Part shown: in pieces, positions 53,393 to 63,106 of the stretch
Numbering within the stretch: position 1 is the first letter of the stretch
Layout of the letters: every line of letters begins with the position of its first letter
DNA from: Streptococcus alactolyticus
GTDB lineage: Bacteria > Bacillota > Bacilli > Lactobacillales > Streptococcaceae
Reading direction: 5' to 3'
Length of the DNA stretch: 64,000 bases
Assembly (NCBI RefSeq): GCF_012277075.1
Contig: NZ_JAAXMT010000005.1
Location: forward strand, 496,001-560,000
Position numbers and translations under genes: made by a program
Notes under the pieces: model-generated
Told to the model about the DNA's origin: nothing
The model's database searches: none
Seen by the model: only the letters and a program-made list of their open reading frames with translations

Positions 53393-54652
53393 TTACTCTT
53401 CAATCAATGCAATATCAGCACCCAAAGAAGTGAGTTTTTCAATGATACTTGAATAACCACGCAAAATAAATTCGACATTGGTAATTTCTGTGCGGCCTTC
53501 TGCCATCAAACCTGCAATCACAAGAGCTGCTCCCGCACGCAAGTCAGATGCTTTCACCACCGTTCCTGTTAATTTGTTTGGACCTTGGTAAACAATGCGA
53601 CCACCAACCGTTGAAATATCTGCACTCATTCGAGCCAACTCCGCCACATGATTGATACGTTTTTCATAAATCGTATCTAAAATCATGCCACGCCCTTCTG
53701 TTTTCAAGAGCAAAGGTGTGATGGGTTGTTGCAAATCCGTCGCAAAGCCTGGATAAGGAGAGGTTTTCACCGTTACCGCTTTCAAGGTGGATTGCTTTTC
53801 AACAAAAATCGCATCTTCTTCAATCGTCATGCGAACGCCCATTTCTTCAAGCTTGGCAATATAACTCTCCAAATGCTCATAAAGCACGTTGGTGATGCGG
53901 ATACCTTCCCCAATTGCTGCCGCTAGAGCAATATAAGTCCCTGCTTCGATACGGTCAGGAATGACTTGGTGGCGTGTCCCGTGCAGGTAGTCAACCCCTT
54001 CAATCGTGATGATATCTGTACCAGCCCCGCGGATATGAGCTCCCATATTATTCAACAAGGTCGCCACATCAATGATTTCTGGCTCACGCGCCGCATTTTC
54101 AATCGTTGTACGTCCCTTTGCCTTAGTCGCCGCCAACATGGTATTGATGGTTGCCCCAACGCTCACCGTATCCATGTAAATGTGTGCCCCGTGAATCGGC
54201 TCACCTTCTGTTGATAGACGCATGGCTTCACCTTCATAGGAAATAGAGGCTCCCATAGCTTCAAAAGCTTTCAAATGAAGGTCAATGGGACGTGGACCTA
54301 GGTCACAACCACCAGGCAAGCCCACTGTTGCCTCACCAAAACGACTCAACAAACTCCCATAAAAGTAGTAAGACGCTCTAAGACTATTGATTTTGCCATA
54401 AGGCATTGGTTGATTTTTAACGCCACGAGGGTCAATTTCAAGCGTATCGCCTTCTCGCTTTACCTTTGCCCCCATGATTTCCATAATCTCAATTAGGCTA
54501 TCAACATCGGAAATGTCAGGAACACCGTCCAATGTGACAACGTCATCTGAAAGAATAGTAGCAGGAATCAAAGCGACTACACTATTCTTTGCACCCGAAA
54601 TAGCAACTTCACCCTTCAAAGGTTTGCCACCATTAATTACAATTTTACGCAT
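53393..54652 (-). CDS. murZ: UDP-N-acetylglucosamine 1-carboxyvinyltransferase (second copy)
   Basis: A 419-residue MurA paralogue (often called MurZ or MurA2). The catalytic Cys loop [11 protein letters not shown] is intact near residue 118, as are [15 protein letters not shown] and [15 protein letters not shown]. Gram-positives commonly keep two MurA enzymes with partly overlapping roles. It is monocistronic with a near-consensus promoter and a terminator. Confidence 0.94.
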   Translation of the reverse strand: MRKIVINGGKPLKGEVAISGAKNSVVALIPATILSDDVVTLDGVPDISDVDSLIEIMEIMGAKVKREGDTLEIDPRGVKNQPMPYGKINSLRASYYFYGSLLSRFGEATVGLPGGCDLGPRPIDLHLKAFEAMGASISYEGEAMRLSTEGEPIHGAHIYMDTVSVGATINTMLAATKAKGRTTIENAAREPEIIDVATLLNNMGAHIRGAGTDIITIEGVDYLHGTRHQVIPDRIEAGTYIALAAAIGEGIRITNVLYEHLESYIAKLEEMGVRMTIEEDAIFVEKQSTLKAVTVKTSPYPGFATDLQQPITPLLLKTEGRGMILDTIYEKRINHVAELARMSADISTVGGRIVYQGPNKLTGTVVKASDLRAGAALVIAGLMAEGRTEITNVEFILRGYSSIIEKLTSLGADIALIEE

Positions 54653-54687
54653 ATATTCAAAACTTTCTGCTAGAATTCAACTTTATC

Positions 54688-54716
54688 ATTTTATCACATA
54701 TTATGCTGATTGACAA
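54688..54716 (-). promoter_or_regulatory. Promoter of the second murA
   Basis: Minus strand -35 TTGTCA (54711-54716), 17-nt spacer ending TGA, -10 TAAAAT (54688-54693). Confidence 0.85.
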
Positions 54717-54756
54717 ATCAATTGCTGCCATAAAAAGAGAAAAATATAACCTATGT

Positions 54757-54790
54757 TATAAAAAATCGCTGTATACATGATACAACGATT
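54757..54790 (-). terminator. Terminator after metK
   Basis: Minus strand AATCGTTGTAT-CATG-TATACAGCGATT followed by TTTTAT; one or two mismatches in the stem. It begins 7 nt after metK. Confidence 0.85.
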
Positions 54791-54797
54791 GTTTTAT

Positions 54798-55988
54798 TTA
54801 GTCGATGGCTGCTTTTAGGGCATCCACTTTATCTAATTTTTCCCACGGTAAATCAATATCTGTGCGTCCCATGTGGCCATAAGCGGCAGTTTGACGGTAA
54901 ATCGGACGTTTCAAATTAAGCATTTGGATGATACCTGCTGGGCGTAGGTCAAAGACCTGACGAACGGCTGCTTCGATTTTGTTTTCAGCAACGGTACCTG
55001 TTCCGAAAGTGTCCACACGAACAGAAACTGGCTGAGCCACACCGATAGCGTAAGCCAATTGCACCTCTGCTTTGCTAGCCAAACCAGCAGCAACGATATT
55101 TTTGGCAATATAGCGCGCGGCATAAGAAGCTGAGCGGTCAACTTTAGTGGCATCTTTACCTGAGAAGGCACCGCCACCGTGACGCGCATAACCACCGTAA
55201 GTATCCACGATGATCTTACGACCAGTTAGACCTGAATCTCCTTGCGGTCCACCGATAACAAAACGCCCTGTCGGATTAATCAAGAATGTCGTATCATCGT
55301 CTAGGTATTTTTCAGGAATAACAGCCTTAATCACCTTGTTTACAACATCTTGGTAAATTTGCTCGTTGCTAACCTCAGGAGCGTGTTGGGTTGAAATCAC
55401 GACCGTATCCACACGAACAGGCTTGTCGTTTTCATCGTATTCAACTGTTACTTGAGATTTAGCGTCTGGACGCAAGTAAGTCAACTCACCTGATTTACGC
55501 AAATCCGCCAATTTTTTCACCAATTTATGAGAAAGCGAAATTGGCAATGGCATCAATTCAGGTGTTTCATCAATGGCAAATCCAAACATCAAACCTTGGT
55601 CACCTGCTCCAATCAAATCCAATGGGTCTTGATTGGCATGACCACGGACTTCAAGGGCCTCATTAACCCCTTGAGCAATGTCTGGCGATTGCTCAACCAA
55701 AGACGGATGCACCCCAACTGATTCTGCAGCAAAGCCATATTCCGCATTCGTATAGCCAATTTCGGCAATCGTATCACGAACAATACGATTGATATCAACA
55801 TAAGCTGATGTAGAAATTTCTCCAAAAACATGGACTGAACCTGTATAAACAGCTGTTTCTGCGGCAACGTGTGCGTCAGGATCTTGCTCCAGCACAGCAT
55901 CTAAAATAGCATCTGAAATTTGGTCTGCAATCTTATCTGGATGCCCTTCAGAAACAGATTCAGACGTGAAAAGTTTACGTTCTGACAT
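54798..55988 (-). CDS. metK: S-adenosylmethionine synthetase
   Basis: Makes SAM from methionine and ATP; 396 residues. [18 protein letters not shown] (14-31), the hexapeptide-like [10 protein letters not shown] (about 117) and the P-loop-like [24 protein letters not shown] segment ([20 protein letters not shown]) are diagnostic. Full length. GGGGGG lies 9 nt upstream of the ATG as an unusually strong ribosome binding site that can pair with GTCCC far upstream, in the SMK-like leader. Confidence 0.97.
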   Translation of the reverse strand: MSERKLFTSESVSEGHPDKIADQISDAILDAVLEQDPDAHVAAETAVYTGSVHVFGEISTSAYVDINRIVRDTIAEIGYTNAEYGFAAESVGVHPSLVEQSPDIAQGVNEALEVRGHANQDPLDLIGAGDQGLMFGFAIDETPELMPLPISLSHKLVKKLADLRKSGELTYLRPDAKSQVTVEYDENDKPVRVDTVVISTQHAPEVSNEQIYQDVVNKVIKAVIPEKYLDDDTTFLINPTGRFVIGGPQGDSGLTGRKIIVDTYGGYARHGGGAFSGKDATKVDRSASYAARYIAKNIVAAGLASKAEVQLAYAIGVAQPVSVRVDTFGTGTVAENKIEAAVRQVFDLRPAGIIQMLNLKRPIYRQTAAYGHMGRTDIDLPWEKLDKVDALKAAID

Positions 55989-55989
55989 A

Positions 55990-56180
55990 AAAAATGTCCC
56001 CCCTTAAAAATTTTAAAAATTGCTTGATATGACACCATAAAAAGCAGTTGTTAAAAAATACCATGGCATTACTCATTTTTAGAAATACCATAGGATTTAC
56101 CGTTATTTGCTAGCAAACAACGAGAGTTACAAAGTACCAATCTCCCTTTGAAAATAGGCAAGATTGTCTTATCGGGACTC
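55990..56180 (-). promoter_or_regulatory. Candidate SMK box (SAM-III riboswitch) with long linker
   Basis: Minus strand order: AGTCCCGATAAG (anti-ribosome-binding-site GTCCC, 56174-56178), hairpin CAATCT...AGATTG (56138-56166), then ACTTTGTAAC (56126-56135), and at the end AAGGGGGGAC, whose GGGAC (55996-56000) is exactly complementary to GTCCC. The Enterococcus SMK box (recalled) has GTTCCCGAAAGG, a hairpin, CCTTGTAAC and GGGGGAA in this order. Here the linker between GTAAC and the ribosome binding site is about 120 nt rather than a few nt and contains hairpins CGTTGTTTGC/GCAAATAACG and ATGGTATT/AATGCCAT. Confidence 0.68.
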
Positions 56181-56192
56181 ATTAACCTGTTT

Positions 56193-56201
56193 ATTGTACC
56201 A
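56193..56201 (-). promoter_or_regulatory. Extended -10 promoter for metK
   Basis: Minus strand TGGTACAAT. Transcription from about 56186 would begin just before the SMK-like element and give a leader of about 200 nt. Confidence 0.6.
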
Positions 56202-56282
56202 TTTTTTAGCCCAAAAACCTATAGCCAGCTGAAAAAAGTACATTCTCTTAGTTGGGACTAGCCAGCCAAGGCTCAAATGTAT

Positions 56283-56288
56283 TATACT
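56283..56288 (+). promoter_or_regulatory. -10 box adjacent to the birA start codon
   Basis: TATACT followed by AAAAGC and ATG at 56295, with no ribosome binding site. Leaderless transcript possible. No clear -35 is visible. Confidence 0.5.
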
Positions 56289-56294
56289 AAAAGC

Positions 56295-57230
56295 ATGAAA
56301 ACTTACGAAAAATTGTATCATTACCTCAGCACCCATCCTGATTATGTGAGTGGGGAAGCTTTGGCACAGCATTTGGGGATTTCTCGGAGTGCCATTTGGA
56401 AAGCTGTGAAAACTTTGGAAAAAAAGGGAGTTCAGATTGATTCGGTCAAAAAAAAGGGCTACCGCCTTATTGCGAGCGACCTGCTTTTGCCTGAAGAAAT
56501 TGCCAAAAATCTGCATACCCCTGTGACCTTAAATGAAGATAGCGATTCAACCCAGTTAGATGCCAAAAATCATTTAGAAACAGCCAAAACACCTCACCTT
56601 TATCTGGCTCCTTATCAAAAAATGGCAAAAGGGCGATTTGGCAGACCATTTTACACCTCTTCGCAAGGGGGGATTTATATGTCGCTGCACCTTAAACCTA
56701 ACGTTCCTTTTGAAGACATGAAACCCTACACGCTTATGGTTGCTTCAAGCGTGGTCAAAGCCATTTCTCGATTGACGGGCATTGACACAGACATTAAATG
56801 GGTCAACGACATCTATCTTGATGGCAAAAAAATAGCTGGTATTTTGACAGAAGCTATTTCTTCTGTCGAAACAGGGCTTATCACAGATGTCATCATCGGA
56901 GTCGGCATCAATTTTTACCTGCAAGATTTTCCTGAGGATTTGGCAAACAAAGCAACTTCTCTCTTTCATCAGCCACCAAGCATCACGCGCAATCAGCTCA
57001 TCACAGAAATTTGGAAGCTTTTTTTCACCATTCCCGAAAAAGATTTGATTAAAGTGTATAAAGAAAAATCACTTGTTTTGAACAAACAAGTGACGTTTAT
57101 GGAAAATGACCAATTATTCTCAGGAGTTGCTACAGATGTGACCAATCAAGGGCATCTGCTGGTAACACTTGATAATGGACAGGAAAAACTCCTGCGTAGC
57201 GGTGAAATCAGCCTCTCCTCTTGGCAATAA
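56295..57230 (+). CDS. birA: Biotin--protein ligase / biotin repressor BirA
   Basis: Attaches biotin to carboxylases and can repress biotin genes. The 311-residue protein has an N-terminal winged helix (1-62, SGEALAQHLGISRSAIWKAVKTLEKKG), which marks the bifunctional class, then the ligase domain with KGRFGRPFYTSSQGGIYMS (a variant of the GRGRRGRxW adenylate loop), KWVNDIYLDGKKIAGILTE and the small C-terminal domain. MKTYEKL was chosen as start since the earlier in-frame ATG lies upstream of the -10 box. Confidence 0.93.
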   Translation: MKTYEKLYHYLSTHPDYVSGEALAQHLGISRSAIWKAVKTLEKKGVQIDSVKKKGYRLIASDLLLPEEIAKNLHTPVTLNEDSDSTQLDAKNHLETAKTPHLYLAPYQKMAKGRFGRPFYTSSQGGIYMSLHLKPNVPFEDMKPYTLMVASSVVKAISRLTGIDTDIKWVNDIYLDGKKIAGILTEAISSVETGLITDVIIGVGINFYLQDFPEDLANKATSLFHQPPSITRNQLITEIWKLFFTIPEKDLIKVYKEKSLVLNKQVTFMENDQLFSGVATDVTNQGHLLVTLDNGQEKLLRSGEISLSSWQ

Positions 57231-57231
57231 A

Positions 57232-57402
57232 TCAGAGGTTATTAACCACCTTATCGATAAGATAAACATGCCGAAGGTCACGATAGAGCAAAAAGCCCCA
57301 AAAGAAGGCAAATAAGTAATCCCCTTCAAACACACAATCATTTAAATAAAAAGTTTCCAAAGCACACATCAGTGCAATAAATATAAAACGACCTTTTGTC
57401 AT
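57232..57402 (-). CDS. DUF3272-like small membrane protein
   Basis: A 56-residue protein MTKGRFIFIALMCALETFYL ... DLRHVYLIDKVVNNL with two hydrophobic segments (about 5-20 and 28-41). It resembles the DUF3272 family seen next to dnaX in streptococci; this is from memory and the function is unknown. Its stop lies 1 nt beyond the convergent birA stop. A weak ribosome binding site (GAAGGGAA) lies about 17 nt upstream, and the dnaX terminator precedes it, so it may need its own promoter or readthrough. Confidence 0.7.
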   Translation of the reverse strand: MTKGRFIFIALMCALETFYLNDCVFEGDYLFAFFWGFLLYRDLRHVYLIDKVVNNL

Positions 57403-57433
57403 AGGATTTACTCAGTTCCCTTCATCATATAGT

Positions 57434-57462
57434 AAAAGAGTTTCTTAATTGAAAACTCTTTT
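57434..57462 (-). terminator. Terminator after dnaX
   Basis: Minus strand AAAGAGTTT-loop-AAACTCTTTT; A and T runs on both sides. It starts directly after the dnaX stop codon. Confidence 0.8.
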
Positions 57463-59133
57463 TTAATCGTCAACGGTTTGGATTTTTTCAGCGAGAAAAT
57501 CAAACCCTTCTGGAATAAAACTGGTGTCTTGTTTTTCTTCTGGTACCTGACCTTGTTTTTGTTTCTTGAGCTTTTGAGCAAATTCTTGTCGAATGCTATC
57601 AAAATCTTTGCGTGGCACCGCTAGAATATTCGGTGAAAAGCCAGCAGCCTTGCTCAAGATATTGCCAAACATATCGTTTAAATTTGATCGTTTCATGACC
57701 TGCTCGGCATTAAAAGCAGCCTCAAAAGCCAAGATGGCATTTTCTTGATTGGCTAAAACAGGTTCTGACCCATTCAGCAAGGCTCGGTCTTGCGAGGAGA
57801 TGCTGTCTAAAATCTCGTTCCAAGCCCCTTTGAGTGCATCTAGATAGGCCCTTGACGTGCGGCTATCTGCCACCGTTTCTTCCATGATTTTCAAAATCTT
57901 GCCCCGGTCCACTTTAAAGGTAAAGCCTTTGGCCGTGTTTTTCCGAGTTTCTTTCGGCGCTGGTGACGTCGATACCTTGGCTAATTGCTGTTTTAGGTCC
58001 TTGATTTCAGCCTTCAAAGCCTCAAACTCTTCAGAGATATTTTCTGGCAAGTCTTGGCTTACAGCGGTTTTATGCCATTCTGACAATTGAATGGTGAGCA
58101 TTTCAGCATAGATTTTAGGCTGCAAGCTCGTTTTAATCTCAGGCAGGCGCTTGGTCACAAGGTCAATCATGTGAAACAAATCATCTTGTGAAACTTCCAA
58201 ATTAGCTTGGAAAGTCGAGCTGTTATGCGTGTTTTCCCCACCAGATTGCACCACTAAAAGGTCCCGAAAATAATTGAGCAACTCTGTCGCAAAGCGGTTC
58301 ATGCTCTTTCCATTATTAAAAATGGTTTCCAAATTAGCTAGGGCTTGGGTGGTCTGATTGGCTAAAACGTTAGCCACAAAGTCATCTAGGGCAACCATTG
58401 AAATGCTGCCTGTGATTTCTTCGGCAATGGCTAGCGACACCTGATTATCAGTGGTTAAACTGAGAGCTTGGTCCAAGATAGACAAGGCATCCCGCATCCC
58501 ACCTTCTGCACAACGTGCAATCAAGGTCAAAGCGTCTGGGTCATACCCAATGCCTTCTTTCTCCAAAATCTCTACCAAATGTTCGCGAATATCCGCCAAC
58601 TTAATAGCCTTAAATTCAAACCGTTGGACACGCGACAAAATAGTTGCTGGGATCTTATGCAACTCCGTTGTTGCCAAGATAAAAACAACATTTTCAGTAG
58701 GTTCTTCCAAGGTCTTTAGCAAGGCATTAAAAGCGCCTGTTGACAACATATGCACTTCGTCGATGATATAAACCTTGTAGGTTGCTCGGCTAGGAGCGTA
58801 GGTCGATTTGTCACGGATTTCACGAATTTCATCAACACCGTTATTGGAAGCCGCATCAATTTCAATCACGTCCTCAAGACTGCCATTGGTAATATCTCGG
58901 CAAATGTCACAATGGTTACAAGGTTCACCGTCAACTTGATTTGGACAGTTCATCGCTTTGGCAAAAATTTTAGCCGCACTTGTTTTACCTGTTCCACGAG
59001 GTCCTGAAAAGAGGTAGGCATGGCTAATTTTTCCCGAAGCGACCGCTTGTTTTAAGGTCGTCGAAATAACCGTTTGCCCCACCATCTCATCGAAAGTCTG
59101 GCTACGGTATTTTCGATAAAGCGCTTGATACAT
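57463..59133 (-). CDS. dnaX: DNA polymerase III gamma/tau subunit
   Basis: Clamp-loader ATPase, 556 residues. Walker A GPRGTGKTSAAK (about 45), zinc module CPNQVDGEPCNHCDIC, DEVHML Walker B and LSRVQRFEFK with the sensor Arg. The C-terminal part (about 370-556) is the tau-like extension with coiled coil EEFEALKAEIKDLKQQLAK. No slippery A-rich frameshift site typical of E. coli dnaX was noticed. Its start shares one base with the stop of the upstream fRMsr gene. Confidence 0.96.
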   Translation of the reverse strand: MYQALYRKYRSQTFDEMVGQTVISTTLKQAVASGKISHAYLFSGPRGTGKTSAAKIFAKAMNCPNQVDGEPCNHCDICRDITNGSLEDVIEIDAASNNGVDEIREIRDKSTYAPSRATYKVYIIDEVHMLSTGAFNALLKTLEEPTENVVFILATTELHKIPATILSRVQRFEFKAIKLADIREHLVEILEKEGIGYDPDALTLIARCAEGGMRDALSILDQALSLTTDNQVSLAIAEEITGSISMVALDDFVANVLANQTTQALANLETIFNNGKSMNRFATELLNYFRDLLVVQSGGENTHNSSTFQANLEVSQDDLFHMIDLVTKRLPEIKTSLQPKIYAEMLTIQLSEWHKTAVSQDLPENISEEFEALKAEIKDLKQQLAKVSTSPAPKETRKNTAKGFTFKVDRGKILKIMEETVADSRTSRAYLDALKGAWNEILDSISSQDRALLNGSEPVLANQENAILAFEAAFNAEQVMKRSNLNDMFGNILSKAAGFSPNILAVPRKDFDSIRQEFAQKLKKQKQGQVPEEKQDTSFIPEGFDFLAEKIQTVDD

Positions 59134-59630
59134 TATTTTTCAACTCCAAACATATCCAAATTCCAATACGATTTTTCGACAAGCAGCGCCACAAATTGTT
59201 CCAAATACTCTTGGTCAATAGCGTCATAATCATTGGTTAAACGTGAGTCTAAATCCAAAACACCCACCAATTGACCATCTTTGACCATTGGCACAACGAT
59301 TTCACTCATTGCAGCTGAATCGCAAGCAATGTAATTGGCGTGTTTGGTAACATCAGCCACAATCATCGTTTCTTGTTTGGCTGCAGATTCGCCACAAACC
59401 CCTTTTCCAAGGGCAATGTGAACGCAAGAAACCCCACCTTGGAAAGGCCCAAGGAGCAATTCTTGACCGTCAAACAAGTAAAAACCTGTAAAAACAGAGT
59501 TTGGCAAGGTCATATTCAGCAAGGCACTGGCGTTTGATAAATTTGACAAAAGGTTTTTCTCGTTAGCAAAAAGCGCTTGTGCTTGCGCCAACATCATCTG
59601 ATAGTTTTCAATTTTCTGTGTCTTATTCAT
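59133..59630 (-). CDS. GAF-domain free methionine-(R)-sulfoxide reductase
   Basis: A 165-residue single-GAF protein. [27 protein letters not shown] and [18 protein letters not shown] match the fRMsr (MsrC) family, in which the cysteines around CVHI..GKGVCG reduce free methionine-R-sulfoxide with thioredoxin. Start [13 protein letters not shown] was chosen because the longer frame would run through the promoter. TGGTATAAT ends 7 nt before ATG and there is no ribosome binding site. It forms a two-gene unit with dnaX. Confidence 0.9.
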   Translation of the reverse strand: MNKTQKIENYQMMLAQAQALFANEKNLLSNLSNASALLNMTLPNSVFTGFYLFDGQELLLGPFQGGVSCVHIALGKGVCGESAAKQETMIVADVTKHANYIACDSAAMSEIVVPMVKDGQLVGVLDLDSRLTNDYDAIDQEYLEQFVALLVEKSYWNLDMFGVEK

Positions 59631-59637
59631 AAGCTTT

Positions 59638-59646
59638 ATTATACCA
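59638..59646 (-). promoter_or_regulatory. Extended -10 adjacent to the fRMsr start codon
   Basis: Minus strand TGGTATAAT, then AAAGCTT and ATG; GTGACG about 17 nt upstream is a possible -35. Leaderless transcript likely for fRMsr-dnaX. Confidence 0.65.
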
Positions 59647-59681
59647 AAAAATGGACAGACCGTCACATTTCTAAAATGCAT

Positions 59682-59710
59682 AAAAAGAAAAGAGGGTTGA
59701 TTTCCCTCTT
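59682..59710 (-). terminator. Terminator after leuD
   Basis: Minus strand AAGAGGG-AAATCAA-CCCTCTT followed by TTCTTTTT. End of the leu operon. Confidence 0.88.
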
Positions 59711-59714
59711 GCGT

Positions 59715-60305
59715 TTATTGCCAGTAAGTCGGACGTTTAGCCTCATAATCGGCAATGAGTTGCTCATATTGAAGCGTAATGCCGATGTCATCAAGTCCAA
59801 GAACCAATTTGCGTTTCCATTCTCCGTCAATGTCAAAAGGAAAAGTTCCTGCAGAGCATTGAATCACTTGGTTGGGCAAATCAATTGTTATCTCTTCTCC
59901 TGCTGGCAATGTCGTCAGTGTTTCTCGAACCTCTAGAGGCTGAACAATAGGTAGCATCCCGTTTTTCAATTCGTTATTATAGTGAATATCTGAAAAAGAG
60001 CCTGCGATAACGCAACGAAAACCATAATCTTCCAAGGCCCAAGCCGCGTGCTCACGCGATGACCCAGAGCCAAAATTATCCCCTGTAATCAAAATGGTCG
60101 CCCCACGGTATTCAGGCTTGTTGAACACAAAATCAGGATTTTCATCGTAGTTGTCATTGAGATAACGCCACTCAAAAAGCAAATTTTTCCCAAAGCCTTT
60201 TTTATCGACCGCTTTCAAAAATTGCTTGGGAATCAGCTGGTCGGTATCAATATTATCGTTCATCAAAGGAACGGATTTTCCTGTGTAAACGGTAAATGTT
60301 TCCAT
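59715..60305 (-). CDS. leuD: 3-isopropylmalate dehydratase small subunit
   Basis: Swivel-domain subunit that with LeuC isomerises isopropylmalate; 196 residues. [14 protein letters not shown] and [17 protein letters not shown] are diagnostic. Last gene of the leucine operon, 12 nt after leuC, with its own terminator. Confidence 0.97.
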   Translation of the reverse strand: METFTVYTGKSVPLMNDNIDTDQLIPKQFLKAVDKKGFGKNLLFEWRYLNDNYDENPDFVFNKPEYRGATILITGDNFGSGSSREHAAWALEDYGFRCVIAGSFSDIHYNNELKNGMLPIVQPLEVRETLTTLPAGEEITIDLPNQVIQCSAGTFPFDIDGEWKRKLVLGLDDIGITLQYEQLIADYEAKRPTYWQ

Positions 60306-60317
60306 GTTTTTTCTCCT

Positions 60318-61706
60318 TTACTGAACTTCTGCGAGCTGGCGAACATCAACAAATTGGCCTGCAATAGCTGCCGCTGCCGCCATGGCTGGACTGCACAGGT
60401 GCGTTCTAGCCCCAAAACCTTGTCGCCCTTCAAAATTACGATTGCTGGTTGATGCACAATGCACCCCTTCTGGAACGTGGTCTGGATTCATGCCGAGACA
60501 CATCGAACACCCTGGTTCTCGCCACTCAAAGCCAGCTTCTTTAAAAATAACATCAAGCCCCAAGCGCTCTGCCTCTTGTTTGACAGGACGTGACCCAGGA
60601 ACAACGATAGCGGTCAAATTGGGTGCGATGTGTTTGCCTTTGACAATTTTAGCGGCTAATTCAAGGTCTGACAGGCGGGCATTGGTACAAGACCCAATAA
60701 ACACATAACCTAAATCAATATCTTCTGCCTTATCGCCAGGCTGCATTCCCATGTAACGATAAGCGCGCTCGTCATTGATGTCTTTAATGGCTGGGAAAGG
60801 TTGCCCAAAAGCAACGCCCATTTCTGGATTGGTGCCCCAAGTCACCATCGGTGCTAGTTCTGACACATCAATGGTAATCACCTTGTCATAAGTCGCGTCA
60901 GGGTCTGAAACCAAGTTTTTCCAATCTGCGACAGCTTCTTCAAATGCTTCCCCTTTTGGTGCGGCTTCTCGTCCTTTGACATAATCAAAGGTTTTTTGGT
61001 CAGGATTCATCAAGCCCATCTTAGCCCCAAACTCAATCGACATATTGGCAATGGTCATGCGTTCGTCCATCGATAAGGCATCAATGGCTTCCCCGCAATA
61101 TTCAACCGCATAACCCACACCAGCATCAACACCGTATTGAGCAATCAAAGCTAGAATAAAGTCTTTTGAATACACCCCTCTTTGCGGTTTTCCGACAAAT
61201 TCCACCTTCATTTTTTTAGGTTTTACTTGCCAAATACATTGCGTGGCAAATACGTGCTCTACTTCTGAAGTCCCAATACCAAAGGCAATCGCTCCAAAAG
61301 CACCATGTGTCGCCGTGTGACTATCCCCACAAACGATGAATTTTCCTGGCTGACTGCGACCTATTTCAGGCCCAACCATGTGAACAATTCCCTGACGTTC
61401 GCTGCCGTGCGTCGCCGCATCAATACCAAATTCCGCAACGTTTTTAGCCAAGATATCAATTTGATTTTTAGAAATCAAATCACGAATGTTAAAAATATCC
61501 ACCGTTGGCACATTGTGGTCTGTTGTTCCAAAGGTTAAATCTGGACGGCGCACCTTGCGACCTGCATCCCTCAGCCCTTGAAAAGCCTGCGGACTAGTCA
61601 CCTCATGAATATAATGCTGGTCAACATACATGAGTTGCGGCTCGCCCTCTTTTCCTGTCACCACATGACGCTCCCAAAGTTTATCAAAAATCGATTTTCC
61701 GCTCAT
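60318..61706 (-). CDS. leuC: 3-isopropylmalate dehydratase large subunit
   Basis: Aconitase-family catalytic subunit, 462 residues. Iron-sulfur cysteines are in [16 protein letters not shown] and [39 protein letters not shown] is another hallmark. [11 protein letters not shown] was chosen as start because GGAGG lies 5-6 nt upstream; an in-frame GTG 12 nt earlier overlaps that site. Confidence 0.97.
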   Translation of the reverse strand: MSGKSIFDKLWERHVVTGKEGEPQLMYVDQHYIHEVTSPQAFQGLRDAGRKVRRPDLTFGTTDHNVPTVDIFNIRDLISKNQIDILAKNVAEFGIDAATHGSERQGIVHMVGPEIGRSQPGKFIVCGDSHTATHGAFGAIAFGIGTSEVEHVFATQCIWQVKPKKMKVEFVGKPQRGVYSKDFILALIAQYGVDAGVGYAVEYCGEAIDALSMDERMTIANMSIEFGAKMGLMNPDQKTFDYVKGREAAPKGEAFEEAVADWKNLVSDPDATYDKVITIDVSELAPMVTWGTNPEMGVAFGQPFPAIKDINDERAYRYMGMQPGDKAEDIDLGYVFIGSCTNARLSDLELAAKIVKGKHIAPNLTAIVVPGSRPVKQEAERLGLDVIFKEAGFEWREPGCSMCLGMNPDHVPEGVHCASTSNRNFEGRQGFGARTHLCSPAMAAAAAIAGQFVDVRQLAEVQ

Positions 61707-61749
61707 TTCAACCTCCACTTTCCTTTATTACATTCCCTTTAAATACCCC

Positions 61750-62028
61750 TTATCGCCATAGCCAGACAAGCCAGTACAAAAAGGCTATATCTCCTAACAA
61801 ACCCAAGTACCAAACTAGTCTGAAATACCTGTTTCGTGTCTTGTGGCGAAAGACTTTTCCACCTAGAAAGGCGCCTATTCCTCCCAAGAAAAGACTTTCC
61901 AAAAGCAAGGTTTTCTCTGAAATCCGCCAAGAACCACGCCTTGCCCTCCTCTTATCCAAACCATAGCTGGCAAAAACGAGGCTATTCCACAACACAAACA
62001 GGAGAAAAACAACGACTTTAGTGCTCAT
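61750..62028 (-). CDS. DUF1294 family membrane protein in the leu operon
   Basis: A 92-residue membrane protein with three hydrophobic segments (about 5-22, 42-60, 70-90) and the family motif YGLDKRRARRGSWRISEKTLLLESLFLGGIGAFLGGKVFRHKTRN. Function unknown. Its start overlaps the leuB stop by 4 nt and it lies 43 nt before leuC, so it is cotranscribed with leucine genes. A role in branched-chain metabolism is not shown by the sequence. Confidence 0.9.
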   Translation of the reverse strand: MSTKVVVFLLFVLWNSLVFASYGLDKRRARRGSWRISEKTLLLESLFLGGIGAFLGGKVFRHKTRNRYFRLVWYLGLLGDIAFLYWLVWLWR

Positions 62029-63062
62029 AGATTGGCAATAATCGCGGCGGTCATATCAGCCGTTGAAGCCGTTCCACCCAAATCTCGTGTCAAAATCCCT
62101 TGATTGAAAGTCTTATCTACCGCATTTTCAATCAATTCTGCTCCAGCCACTTCGCCAAAACTCTCACGCAACATCATGGCAACAGACAAAATCATGCTAA
62201 CAGGATTGGCAATGCCCTGCCCTGCAATATCTGGCGCTGAGCCGTGAATGGGTTCGTAAAGGCTTGGCCCTTTGTCCGAATGGCTGGCTGATGGCATCAC
62301 GCCCAAAGTTCCAGGCAAAACGCTGGATTCGTCAGACAAAATATCCCCAAAAAGATTTTCTGTCACCACCACATCAAAACGCGACGGATTGGTAATCATA
62401 ATCATGGCTGCGCTGTCCACCAATTGGTGTTCCAAGGTAACGTCTGGAAATTCTGTGGCTACTTCTTCAGCAATCTGGCGCCACAATTTAGACGTTGCCA
62501 AAACATTTTGCTTGTCAATGCTGGTCACTTTCTTGCCACGAAATTGTGCCAATTCAAAAGCCTTGCGGATAATACGACGAATTTCATGAGCAGAATAATC
62601 GTTAATATCACGGGCAGAATCGTCATTCAGCTGGTGTTCACCAAAATAAATGCCCCCTGTCAATTCACGCACCACTATAAAATCAACACCGTCAATGCGC
62701 TCTGGTTTTAAAGGCGACAAGTGCTTCAAAGCATCAAAAATCCGAACAGGACGGATATTGGCAAACAGTTGCAATTCCTTACGAATGGCCAATAAACCTT
62801 GTTCTGGACTAACTGGAGCCTTGTCATACTTAGGACCGCCGATAGCAGCCAGTAAAATAGCATCCGCTGACTTGGCAGCTGCCAAGGTTTCTTCAGGAAG
62901 TGGATGTCCAACAGCGTCAATTCCTGTACCGCCAAATGGCTTGGCATCAATCTCATAAGCAAAATCAATTCTTGCAGCAACGGCTTTAAGAACTTCCAGA
63001 CCTGCTGCCATAATTTCTGGACCGATACCATCACCAGCAAGTGTCACAATTTTTTTTGTCAT
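62025..63062 (-). CDS. leuB: 3-isopropylmalate dehydrogenase
   Basis: Oxidatively decarboxylates 3-isopropylmalate with NAD; 345 residues. GDGIGPEI (10-17), FANIRPV, RELTGGIYFG, TVTLEHQLVDSAAM-type substrate region and ENLFGDILSDESSVLPGTLGVMPSAS are characteristic. It overlaps the DUF1294 gene by 4 nt and lies 44 nt after leuA. Confidence 0.97.
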   Translation of the reverse strand: MTKKIVTLAGDGIGPEIMAAGLEVLKAVAARIDFAYEIDAKPFGGTGIDAVGHPLPEETLAAAKSADAILLAAIGGPKYDKAPVSPEQGLLAIRKELQLFANIRPVRIFDALKHLSPLKPERIDGVDFIVVRELTGGIYFGEHQLNDDSARDINDYSAHEIRRIIRKAFELAQFRGKKVTSIDKQNVLATSKLWRQIAEEVATEFPDVTLEHQLVDSAAMIMITNPSRFDVVVTENLFGDILSDESSVLPGTLGVMPSASHSDKGPSLYEPIHGSAPDIAGQGIANPVSMILSVAMMLRESFGEVAGAELIENAVDKTFNQGILTRDLGGTASTADMTAAIIANL

Positions 63063-63106
63063 AGCTAAACTCCCTCAGTCAAGATTACCCTTTTTGTTAT
63101 GGCTGA

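Noticed and set aside
56049..56092. Intrinsic terminator in the metK leader (ATGGTATT / AATGCCAT then TTTTTT)
   Set aside because: The T run starts several nt after the stem and the stem is A+T-rich. I treat it as part of the SMK-like linker and do not call a terminator.
57463..59133. Programmed frameshift in dnaX
   Set aside because: I noticed no A-rich slippery run followed by a hairpin at the gamma/tau border, and Gram-positive dnaX usually makes a single product.
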